44,519 bases of DNA. Source: Jaapia argillacea MUCL 33604. Its lineage: Eukaryota; Basidiomycota; Agaricomycetes; Jaapiales; Jaapiaceae. Location of the stretch: the NCBI GenBank assembly GCA_000697665.1, contig KL197723.1, forward strand, positions 694,224-738,742. The letters run 5' to 3'. Both the position numbers and the translations under genes were made by a program. Numbering within the stretch: position 1 is the first letter of the stretch; each line of letters opens with the position of its first letter. Positions 31,960 through 41,392 of this stretch are shown piece after piece. The notes beneath the pieces were generated by a model. That model was not told the origin of the DNA and searched no databases. It saw only the letters and a program-made list of their open reading frames with translations.

Positions 31960-32948
31960 ATGTACTCTCCCCACTATTCACGCCCTCCCTCCTCTCGCAC
32001 TTCTGGCCAACAAGACCCCCGAAGAAGGGAAACGCACCAACAACACACCCGGTCCCCTCACAGCCCGTCCTACCAGAGCTTTCCTGGCGGGTTTGTGGCG
32101 ATTCCCCCAATTCAATCCAACCCAACTCCCCAGGCGATACCAAGGAGTTACGAGGTGATTGACTATTCTGCCCCTGATGCTTACCGGTAAGTTTCCTTTG
32201 CGAACGGAGGAAGCCTCGGAGAAGAACTGGACTCTGACAGCTTTTTGTTTTCCGACCTAGTCGTTCCATGAATACACGGGCATCCAACAACACCCATACA
32301 ACGCCAGATCGTGAATACTCTCAGCGACCTTACGAGCCTGGCCAAACAAACCCTCCACATCCCAGGCGCCACAATAATGTACGTTTTTCATTGTATTCGG
32401 TGGGTGTGGAGAGCCGGACGTTCATTGTGTTTCTCACAGAACCACCATGAACAACCAGCTCCTCAGACCCCCCAAAACTCGCACCGTAGAGCGTATCTGC
32501 CGTCTTCGCGACAGGCGTTTGACACGCGCCACGACAGATATGGTGTGCCACCTACAGAGGATGTCAATGCACGACACAACGTCGCTCAGAGTGGCCATCG
32601 AAGTTCGGATGGAGCCTCTTGGCGGCCCTCGGACAGTCCGCCAGAGAGAGACGAGTTTCCGTTGGTATGTTGTCCCGCCATTGTCTTGGAGTTATTCACT
32701 CACCATCTCTAACATTCTAGCATCTAGCCTGGAACCCGCCGTCTAACTACCATACCTCTGGCGGGCGATATGTTGATGCCGTTGAGAGGGAAGCAGCTAG
32801 GAGGGCGGGAGAGGGGTCAGGAAGAATGGACAATGGGCTGATGAGGGCGAGTGAGACCCTTACGAGAACCATGCGAGAGGATACATTAGGAATGGGAGCA
32901 TCGCCGATAGTCCAAAGGAGACATTGGTTCATGACTTTCGTCATCTAA
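31960..32948 (+). CDS. gene B copy 2, disordered Pro/Ser/Arg-rich protein, intact
   Basis: Four exons (31960-32186, 32261-32378, 32440-32664, 32721-32948) close in frame to 265 aa. The start MYSPHYSRPPSSRTSGQQD is identical to copy 1, and conserved blocks are RRAYLPSS, PPTED and NPPSNY. The C-terminal quarter has diverged most and ends RRHWFMTFVI, unlike copy 1. Introns are at the same places and phases as in copy 1. The distance to the inferred TATA box (about 67 bp) supports the start. It is divergent from the broken DUF6699 copy 3. No domain is recognised; composition suggests an unstructured, possibly nucleic-acid-binding or scaffold protein, which is a guess. Confidence 0.7.
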
Positions 32949-33790
32949 ACCTTGTTTCACCTGTTAACGTTTTAACCTTCAGGAATCGATCTCGAGAAAC
33001 TCAGAAACCCAAAAACATTAGACAGTTTACCAATCAAATCTTGCAATGACGTACGGGCGAATACTGAGTGAGAGTCGCCGCGGGAAAGAATTCTCTCAGT
33101 CTCCAGTTCATATACAACCTAAATGATGGGATAAGAATTGATACTCACGAGAATAAGATGACATTGTTGCTACTCGTATTAACCGTGTTCGCCTCCACTC
33201 CCACCCTTCTGATTGAAGTTTATCTTGCATTTTGGTGGCGGTGCGCCGCGTCGAGTTCTTAGCCAAGTTGGTTGGGCAATTGCAAAGCATCCGCCTGTCT
33301 AGCCAGATGATCTTGAGGTCGGGGCTAAGCTCGTCGTGCTTGAGCTTCCCATTGATGTTACGATATTTTGAGTGATATTACTTTTAGAAACACCGAAAAC
33401 GAAGGACAGAACACATTACCGAGGTTACGGTTGGGGTCAGCCTGAGAGTGACTGAGATGTAAGTCTAGGGTAGATCGTCAACTGGGGGGCTAACTTACTA
33501 TCGTGAATCGAGTAGTATCAACTTTGAAGACTATGATTCGTGAATGATCAAAAACGTACCGCACATGAGAACTCAGAAAATCCAACCATCAGTAGCAAAG
33601 TGTTTGGGGTGGAAACTCGGAGGAATGTGTTCAATCCCTATTTACGATCGGTGGAGACAACTCGACATGGGCAGACAAGTAGATTCTCGGTGAATAAGGA
33701 CGACTCCCGTACCCTGAGTAATATCTGGTGAATGGGCTTGTAAGATGTTGTACTCAGGACTGTTGACTTCGTACAAGTGAGGAGAGATGG
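32949..33790. other. no gene recognised
   Basis: Corresponds to about 6.1-7.2 kb in the left arm. Only short ORFs; no repeats or RNA genes seen. Confidence 0.4.
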
Positions 33791-33870
33791 GGAGGGATGG
33801 TCTTCCTCTTCATTAGACTTGGGCCGCTTTATATACGGATGTCGGGGGTGTGGCGAATGTACAGAGTGTG
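33790..33870 (-). promoter_or_regulatory. repeated TATA module, right-arm copy A
   Basis: On the minus strand: CATTCGCCACACCCCC, then TATATAAA (33835-33828), GCGGCCCAAGTCTAAT and GGAAGACC. It is the mirror partner of the module at 6.0 kb. Confidence 0.45.
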
Positions 33871-34330
33871 ATTTGCGACACAAGGCTCAAACACGTTACT
33901 GTGGTATCCGGATGAAGTCGCGAGGTGAAAAAATGACGCTGGGGAGAGTGGCGAGTTAAGTTGTGTGCGTGCTTCGATCGTCTTATAAATTCGTGCTTGG
34001 GTTCAAATACGTGTGCGGTCTGCTGCGGTGGGGAGTGGGGGGATCTCGTCGCTAGTGGGTGGCTCATATTGAGCCACTATGAAATGGTGGAAGAATGCAC
34101 GGGCGTCGACGGTAAGCGGAGTGTTGACACTACAAAATTCGAGGGGAAACTCACAAAACTAAATAGTTCGAATCAAGGTGGACGCCTGGTAGAGACAATC
34201 ATGCCCAGAGAGCGAATCCTCAGGAAGAAAGGAAAAGGTTCCTGCATAGTGAGAAACTCCTGGTAAGTGAGACTATAGCACATCACTCGCCGTTGGGTAG
34301 ACTGCCCACGGAGAACGAGTGGGGGGAGGT
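33871..34330. other. downstream part of TATA module, no gene
   Basis: A stretch with gtgagt...accg near 34.13 kb (minus) matches the intron-like block at 5.62 kb. No protein gene supported. Confidence 0.3.
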
Positions 34331-34560
34331 GGAGAGAGGGAGATGGTACTCCTTCTGATCAGAATTAGGCCGCCTTATATATGGATCCATGCCGTGTGGC
34401 GAGTAAAGAATTAGGAGTTGGGCCATGTCCAGAGCGGCTCCAGAAAACAAAACGAGTCAAAGAGAGCCACGGGCAGTGGGCGCAACCACAGGTCCGGAAC
34501 AATGGTTGTGTTGACACAGAGAGCTAGCTCAAAAAGCAAATAAGGCGCCAGCGACTGGCT
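34330..34560 (-). promoter_or_regulatory. repeated TATA module, right-arm copy B
   Basis: On the minus strand: CTCGCCACACGGCATGG, then TATATAA (34381-34375), GGCGGCCTAATTCTGATCAG and GGAGTACC. About 150 bp upstream is also similar to 5.2-5.37 kb (GTTCCGGACCTGTGG, GGCTCTCTTTGACTCG). It is the mirror partner of the module at 5.39 kb. Confidence 0.5.
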
Positions 34561-34841
34561 GTTTGTGCGCCACGCCGATGCAGTGAAAACAATGGCCAGA
34601 GATAGGAGACTTTGTAACAGCTAAAATGCGATTGTACAATGAAAATTCGGAATCCAGCAGAAAAAGGCTCGAGTTCGGAGGCGAAACCACGCTCCAGTAT
34701 GTCGACTCCCGAAATTCAAAACTTCCGGCCAGTGTCGAATTGGTAATAATTATAATAAGTGGCACGACCTAAGCATGGACGAGCACCTCGATATCAGCCG
34801 AATTGCGGCACAGTTGTGACCTCAATAGGTAAGGCCATGGC

Positions 34842-35671
34842 TTGGCATGCGTGGTGCATACTGCTGTAGATAGAGTGTCTGCGAGAGGCAGTAGAGGCGA
34901 CAACTGTGGTTGCGGTGGAGAACAACGGCAGCTGGATCGCGAGTCAATTTTCGGAGTCCTCGGCTGTCCTCAGACGAGAGCTGATCAAGAACGTGATAAC
35001 GAGCTTTATGGTATGGAAGAGAAGAGTAGCCAAAGTCTGGTTATTGACGATCAGGATCCACTGGAGACCAAAACGAGTTTATTTATGGCTTCTGTGAATC
35101 CGTTTGGTGGTCCTCGGAACGGACAAGCTCAAAGCGCCGAGGCCACGTGGCGCATATCACACACCGAACTTGAAGTCACTTCAGCCACAACAACGTTCGA
35201 GGTTTCTTCTGCCTTTTGGGGCTCTCATCCTGTAGATGGAACAAATCTCACCGCCATAACCACTGCTTCATGAGGCCTTGAGGCCTGATCGTCGTCTCCG
35301 TTTATGGAAATCCCACTCCATCCAAGGCAAGCGAGATAAATCCACTGAAATCTCATCCAGTGGACTTTCGAGGAGGGAGGTTCATCTTGGCGTCTTGGGT
35401 TGACTCAGATCTTAGGAGCCTTGGGTGAGTCATTCTTGAACGAGATTGTCTCAAATCACTCACTATGGACGACTCAAATTTCTATGTCGATTGCTGGGTG
35501 CTCGCAAATATAGTATCCATAAAAGAAGGTCTCCGTTTTAATTTCGCCTTTAGTCTTCCCCCACCTCGTGCCCATCTACATCTCTCCACATGTTATCACA
35601 CCATTGTTAAAAAAGCGGGCTACCCTTGCCGACACACTTACCAACATCCTTCAATGGACTCTTCCGACTGA
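34842..35671 (+). pseudogene. relic H, right-arm copy
   Basis: A 143-codon ORF (34842-35273) overlaps a second frame with SSAVLRRELIKN (about 34.96 kb). A 68-codon ORF, MDDSNFYVDCWVLANIVS, starts at 35465. Each part has a mirror partner at 4.1-4.7 kb, and GGPRNGQAQSA also matches the spacer fragment at 11.4 kb. Frames are not continuous, so it is treated as decayed. No domain recognised. It lies 400-1200 bp upstream of DUF6699-like copy 4. Confidence 0.4.
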
Positions 35672-35886
35672 GTTCTGTGATATTCTTTCTACTTTGGATT
35701 TATACATCTGTCTCTCGTCCGCCAGTCCAACTGCTCGCTAACCCCTGGTTGTTGTCAGTCTTCCATTCCTAGAACATCATCACCATCAAGCCTCGTACCT
35801 CGACATGCCACAAACACGACTCGAAGCTCGGCTCCCTAGCGAATCTGCCGTGGCCACGTGGGTTTCTGCAGTGCTCGGCTGTCGAC

Positions 35887-35893
35887 TATAAAT
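35887..35893 (+). promoter_or_regulatory. TATA box of DUF6699-like copy 4
   Basis: GTCGACTATAAAT lies about 200 bp before the ATG, matching the copy 1 promoter. Confidence 0.6.
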
Positions 35894-36094
35894 TCTTCAA
35901 TCCGTGTTCTATCTACGTCAACACCGCACTTCCCCCAACCTCGCTTATAACTGTTACTGCTAGACGTGCACGTCTCGTACCTCACTACTTGCATCTTACA
36001 CCCCACTGCTCGCATTCTACGGCTAATCACCCCCGTCTCGCGCCCGATCGCTCAAATTTGCTCCTCACCTTACGACTCGCGACTTTCGTCCAAC

Positions 36095-36878
36095 ATGAAT
36101 CATTGGAACTCTCCGTGGCAACAACAGACACCTCCACCAGTTCCTAATGGTGGAGGAAATCAGGCTAACCCGGGGGCTCTTGCTGTCACGCCACCACCAA
36201 ACCAGGCCCTTCAGCACTGGGGTCCATCTCCTTCCCCCTCCAACGTTGTGTTCTACTTTCCGCCATCGCCTTGGGGGAATCATTTCCATTTCCATATGCA
36301 AAACCAAGCCCACGCTGCTGAAATGCAAGGGCAGGGGTCACCGGGACAAGTGCCAGCCGCTCAATTTGCACCACCGGTTCCTGATGGCCAACCCAATGCT
36401 CCTGGTGGTCAACTAAATGTTCCTGTCGGTCACCTAAATCCACCTGCTTCCCCCCCGAGTTCTCGTCATCGTCACCGCGACAACCGAGTTGCAATGCAGG
36501 CGAATGACGTTGATAACCCAGGGAATCAGGGCGCTCGGTCGCTTAGGCGGGGTCCCACGGAACTGGACCCCAGACCTGACTCTCAATCATTCATCACTGA
36601 ATGGGAGAGCGACGGGAGATGTTCACCTGATCGCACCCGCGATGAACTCGGTGGGCAACTGGTAGCCCGTGGTCATGCACCCCCCGTAAGTCCCTCTGTC
36701 TTTTATTTCTCCAAAGTCTGATTGTCTTGCTGTTTAGCCTTCGTGGGCTCCTTGCAGATTCCTCGGATTTGCTTGCACAGCTCATCCTGGTGGAATCTTA
36801 GTTAACCAAATCGTCACGGCACCCCTGTGCACTGTGCATTATGCTGAGTCGTTTCCCGCTCGCCATCCTAATATGTAA
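36095..36878 (+). CDS. DUF6699-like copy 4: N-terminal part only
   Basis: Two exons (36095-36685, 36738-36878) close in frame to 243 aa. The start MNHWNSPWQQQ..PPPVPNGGGNQAN mirrors copy 1, followed by FHMQ, AAQFAPP and RCSPDRT, which correspond to copy 1 segments. A local repeat GQPNAPGGQLNVPVGHLN is unique to it. After the intron, copy 1 and copy 4 share nothing: the linker and DUF6699 domain are absent, and a short unrelated tail ends at TAA 36878. If the intron is not spliced, it stops 11 codons later. It is either a truncated paralogue or a short stand-alone disordered protein. Confidence 0.55.
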
Positions 36879-38066
36879 ATAATTACGGCTTTGCATTCTT
36901 ATTGGGTGAAATATATTTGAGCTTTCAGTAACGATCACTCGAATGTCGGCCTGATAAGAAACGAGAAATCAAGCCTGGAGCCTGGGGACTAAATCGCTGA
37001 CCTGTTGAGCGATGCGAAGTTTGATACAGTCTGATCTCCTTGTTTGTTGACCGCAGTCCAGACAGAGCTCATATTGATTCTCAGAAAGAGCATTTCTTTG
37101 AATGCGTCTACGAAACTATCTTTCTCCAACAGTCTGTATCTGACCGCGTCCTCGCGTCTTCAGCCACACCACTCTCTTGATGTACGAATATAAGGAATCC
37201 CACCTGTAGAAAAATAACAGTGAATATAAAGTTTTTACTGCTGTCTCCTTGGCGCCGAAGCCCGAGGGAACAAAAGGCACTCAGCGAATTGCCTAAAAGG
37301 GCAAGAACAGATTTGATGTGGGTAGTAGGAGTCGGGAAGTTCACGGTTCAACAGTCTGAGGCATCCTCTCTATCATTCTCTATCCGCCTCGTAACATCGC
37401 ACCTGGCGAACCATAGTCACTAATCCAACGTTTTAAACTCGCTCCTCGCTCGGCACTCCCTGTGTTTTCGAGTACTGTACCACGACAGCGGCAGCCTCTG
37501 AGTCGTCGCTGCTCGCTTGTCTGAAGGAGACTCACCGCCTCCCATTTACGACCTATCCACCGGTGTTAATGGCCTGTTTGACTTCGTCATCTGCGGAGAC
37601 TCTCAAATACCAGTCTCATTTGTTGCATATCATGGCCCTCTCGCCACATCGTCAGCCTCGCCCCATTACCAAGTCATGATCATTTCCTACGCGTGGCATA
37701 CAGCAATCCTCTGCTAGCTGTCTGATCGGACAGCAGAAGAATCTTCAATCCCACAGAAACTTGAAGGAACGATTGCGAGCTATGGTAGGAGCGTGACGCT
37801 CTCGGTTGGCAAAACGAGATAAGTACGGGGAGCGAATGGTCGGCATCGAGACTGACGCGGTGAGTTCACATTCTCCAAAAGAATAATCTTCTCATAAACG
37901 CTGGGAGATAGAGAATACTTCAACATGCATCGGGTTTCACACCAATTGCCTTGTCTGCTGTCGACGAGAGTTTGTCCTCGCCACTCTTCCATTCTACAAT
38001 CTCCTTGGCGCCATCCCAACACGCCTTGCACGCGTGTTTTTACACTGCACTGCACCTAGTTTCTAC
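36879..38066. other. no gene recognised
   Basis: About 1.2 kb with short ORFs only. Nothing resembles a known family and no mobile-element ends are visible. The outer end of the right duplication arm lies somewhere near the start of this stretch. Confidence 0.4.
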
Positions 38067-38074
38067 TATAAAAA
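38067..38074 (+). promoter_or_regulatory. TATA box of the repeat-protein gene
   Basis: TACTATAAAAACC lies about 96 bp before the ATG at 38170. An ATG at 38078 would lie upstream of a start site 25-30 bp after the TATA, which supports 38170 as the start. Confidence 0.5.
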
Positions 38075-38169
38075 CCTATGGTCCTCGACTTCGTTTGGCA
38101 TCGCCTTTTGCCTGTTACCGTCACCACCCCCACCCAAGTACTCCAAAGCACTGGTTACTTTTACCTAAG

Positions 38170-39063
38170 ATGTGTTTCGAGAACGTTATGTGCCCCAATT
38201 ACCCCAATCATTGCTGGCCCGGGTACTCCCACACGAGATTGGACTTTGCCAACATGTTTCCCGCTACGCCGTTACACATGGTATCCAATCATACTCATCT
38301 TGCCTATCACCCCAGTCAACAAGTGCAACATTATTCTCCGTTCGTCCCGCCACCTGTACCGAATTACTATCCTTCGCCATGTTGGCCAACACCACCCCCT
38401 GTCGCCCCTCCGCCGACGTCCTCCCCATTCCAAGGATATCTTCGCTACGAGCATCATTACTACGACTATGGTCGTGATATGAGCTCGCAGTGGCTTACGA
38501 AACCTACCTCGCCCTCGCTCGACTACCAGCCGTATCAATCTCGTCGCTATGAAACTCGGCATCATTACCAAGACCCAGATCCGACGCCACAAGCCCCGCC
38601 ACCTGCTCAATCTTCTCATCATGGATGGCTGACATGTGCCGGGATACAACAACCACCCCCCAATCGTCATCGAAGTGTTGGAGTAAGCACTGAGTTTGAC
38701 GTGAACTACGGCTCTCAAGGATCACAGACCATGGCAAACCCGCCGGTCCCTCACTTGTTGCAAACACCGTATCGAGATGTTGGAGTGGGTACCGAGGCCG
38801 ACGTGAACTACCACTCTCAAGGGTCACAGACCCTGGCAAACCCACCAGTCGTCCCTCACGTGTCATATCGAAGTGTTGGAGTGGGCAATGAGGCTGACGT
38901 CGTGGGGCAGAGGTATCGCTCTCAGGGGTCACAAACTCCTCGTGCTCGCCGATCCAGGGCGAGAGGGGGGGTCCAGTATGCCGATGCTTCTTCCTCTCCA
39001 CATTCTCATCACGGTGGTAGTGGGAGGCATCAATCATCATCTGCTACCCAAACGGCATGTTAG
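38170..39063 (+). CDS. Pro/His/Tyr-rich protein with three SVGVGTEADV repeats
   Basis: A single-exon frame of 297 aa. The N-terminus has three Cys (MCFENVMCPNYPNHCWPG), then Pro/Tyr/His-rich sequence. Residues about 166-260 hold three tandem units of about 32 aa: RSVGVSTEFDVNYGSQGSQT, RDVGVGTEADVNYHSQGSQT and RSVGVGNEADV...RSQGSQT, followed by a basic RRSRARGG segment and an end in ATQTAC. Each unit ends in SQT and the protein ends in TQT, the core of dynein light chain (LC8) binding motifs, so a multivalent LC8 ligand is one idea, unproven. No known domain, signal peptide or helix. The open frame and TATA box support a real gene. Confidence 0.65.
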   Translation: MCFENVMCPNYPNHCWPGYSHTRLDFANMFPATPLHMVSNHTHLAYHPSQQVQHYSPFVPPPVPNYYPSPCWPTPPPVAPPPTSSPFQGYLRYEHHYYDYGRDMSSQWLTKPTSPSLDYQPYQSRRYETRHHYQDPDPTPQAPPPAQSSHHGWLTCAGIQQPPPNRHRSVGVSTEFDVNYGSQGSQTMANPPVPHLLQTPYRDVGVGTEADVNYHSQGSQTLANPPVVPHVSYRSVGVGNEADVVGQRYRSQGSQTPRARRSRARGGVQYADASSSPHSHHGGSGRHQSSSATQTAC

Positions 39064-40390
39064 TTTCTTCATTTTCCCTTTCAACGACCTCATTTATTGG
39101 CTATTCTAGGACCAATTTCATCCTAGGTCAGGGGTTTGTCGATTATTCTCCGCCGTGAAGAATATATGGCGATCTTGAGGAAGTACAGGCCTTGTACCAC
39201 CATTACATTTCCGTTCGTCTGTGGGACTTGATCTTCGTGCGATACTGTTGTACATTAATGATAATCTTCTTTTGAGATCGCTCATGATCGGGCGTTACCG
39301 TACCATGCGTGGTGGATGAGACGCCTTCGTCTTTGCTCGGCTGTTGTTGTGGTGGAGGGGTGACACAGTACGACAAGCTTGAAGCGTTGGCGTGACGGAT
39401 CCACTTCTATCCATCCGAGTCCCCCGTGCTCTCGCCTGCTGTCATCCCTGATAGACCACAGGGACAATCGAATCCGATATCCTAGTTATTGGGAGAAATC
39501 GAAGGGAAGGTAATTGGCACATCTTCTTCAAAGTTATGTACGATTATCTGAGTTGGTGGGCTGCTTTGAGTCTGTCTTACCCAATGGGTTCATTACTAAG
39601 ACCCTTGTTTACGAATGAAAAAGGTATTATATTATTTACTCCTATAGGTGATGGAGTCTGAGACTTGTGGCGGTGGGGCTAAGTCAGAGTCAGCTCCAAG
39701 TTTAAACCCAACGCATTCCCTGATCAAGAACTCACTTGACGGCGGTGGGGCTCTGCAAAACACAGACTCATTGGGCAAGGAGTGGACGTGGCACTTAGAG
39801 GATTCGCCACACCGACTCGCCTTCGTATCAAGGGTCCTTTCTGAGATTCGTAGGGCCTAGCGCTGGAGTATAGCGTGAGCGCCACGTGTATTAGATCATC
39901 TCGTGTGGTGGGGGGCAACCTTCGCCGGTCCCAGGAAAATAGAAGGTCCGTGAAGTTTAGGAACGAGGTCGGCGAGAACAGCTGAGTTAGAAGGAGAACA
40001 AGAAGTCTCGACGTTGCTGATGCATGGATAAAAGGAGCAATTGGAATGGCGACCGATGAGGCGGCTATGAAGCGGCTGAACCAGATCCAATATCATCGCG
40101 TGAGAGGGGGGAGGACGGCGGTAACCATAAGAAAAGGTGTTTGGGCATCGATTCCACTCAGCAGAGACGACGGATGATGAGGAGAAGCGTCCCAGCGAGA
40201 ACCCAGACTCACAGATATACTCGTAGAGGACTATGAGAACGGCGAGAAAATGGCGGAAGCAAGGTTCCAAGATCAAACAAGGGTGCCAGAGAACAAAAGT
40301 CGAAGTTTGCAATGATGTGAGAACATCAGTCCTTGGATTTCTCTTCGCTCGAATCTACATTTTTCTCTGGGAGTATGGCATACACGCCGA
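39064..40390. other. no gene recognised
   Basis: The longest ORF is 138 codons on the minus strand (40312-39896), without recognisable features. A short direct repeat GGCGGTGGGGCT occurs at about 39670 and 39743. Nothing else stands out. Confidence 0.35.
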
Positions 40391-40399
40391 CGCACCTGA

Positions 40400-41070
40400 C
40401 GTTCGTTGAAATTGATTCTCTTTAATTGGAATGTGGCTCTGCAAGGAAAACGTGAATCTCTGCATCAGGACGAATGCGTCGTGGAAGGAGCGCACCTTGA
40501 TCGGGATGGGCGAAATGGTCAGAGATACCATCATTCTCAATCTCCACCACAACAACTGGCCCAATTCCTTCGCTTGAGTAGGATTCTCGTCCAAGACAAT
40601 TCCACCACACAAGAGCTCGACTAATGACCACTTGGAGGTCATTGACAGATTTCGAGCGCCACGATCCATCCACTTGCGATCTTCTTGCGAGTGGAGGTCA
40701 CATCGAGTCAGATTACTGCCAGTTCTTCTGGAGTCAACGTCCCACAAGATTCAGGGATTCCAGCCACATCAAGGGGGGGTTGGATCAGATTGAAGCAGAT
40801 AGGTGGGTGAGAGGTCTCCCGTCGTGACACTAGCAGGCACGTTAGCGACGCCCAGATAATGCAGATAAGCAGGGGATGAAAACCCGGAAGATATGGAGGA
40901 GGAAGCGGAATGCCGATGGGATTTGGTGAGGCACGGTTGAACAGTGGTTGGAGTGAGATAAAGCTGGAGAGAAGGTGATGGACCAGTACAAGTCCGAATA
41001 TAACGTGTATCATCTCTTGCCTTCGGCGCGTCGACTGCCGCTTGGAATTGGCTCTCCAGTCTTCCGTCAA
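40400..41070 (-). pseudogene. N-terminal relic of a fungal amidase
   Basis: On the minus strand, MTEDWRANSKRQSTRRRQEMI resembles the W..A.KR start of acetamidase-type amidases. Later DVAGIPESCGTLTPEELAVI followed by KKIASGWIVALEIC matches the cGiLTpeElei...iasg..tal.v region. ENPTQAKELGQ and LTISPIPIKV recall the AKELD and LHGLPISIK motifs. Frames change between these pieces and two TGA codons interrupt the middle. The Ser-cis-Ser-Lys core beyond is missing. The call rests on motif memory and is moderately uncertain. Confidence 0.45.
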
Positions 41071-41392
41071 CTTTCCTCTATCCTACATATATGCCTTTGG
41101 TTATGTTTTTTGTCCAACATGAACCGTCAAAGTTTCTCCCTTGGATACCACATGGTGTTTGTGTTTATCGCTTCAACAGCACGCTGGCAGTTCGGTTTCC
41201 GACTGGCGAGAAGCCGTCATTTTCGAAGGTTGGTCTCATCTTAAGCACACTACCGTAATTCTTATCTCTCGACCCCGTCGTAAATAGCACTTGTGGAGAT
41301 AGGGATACATAGAGTGGGTGCCGAACCGTTAACCGGCTTATAATGAGCACCACTCGTTGTCCAACAAGCCGTTTGGTCTTCCTCGATTCGCC

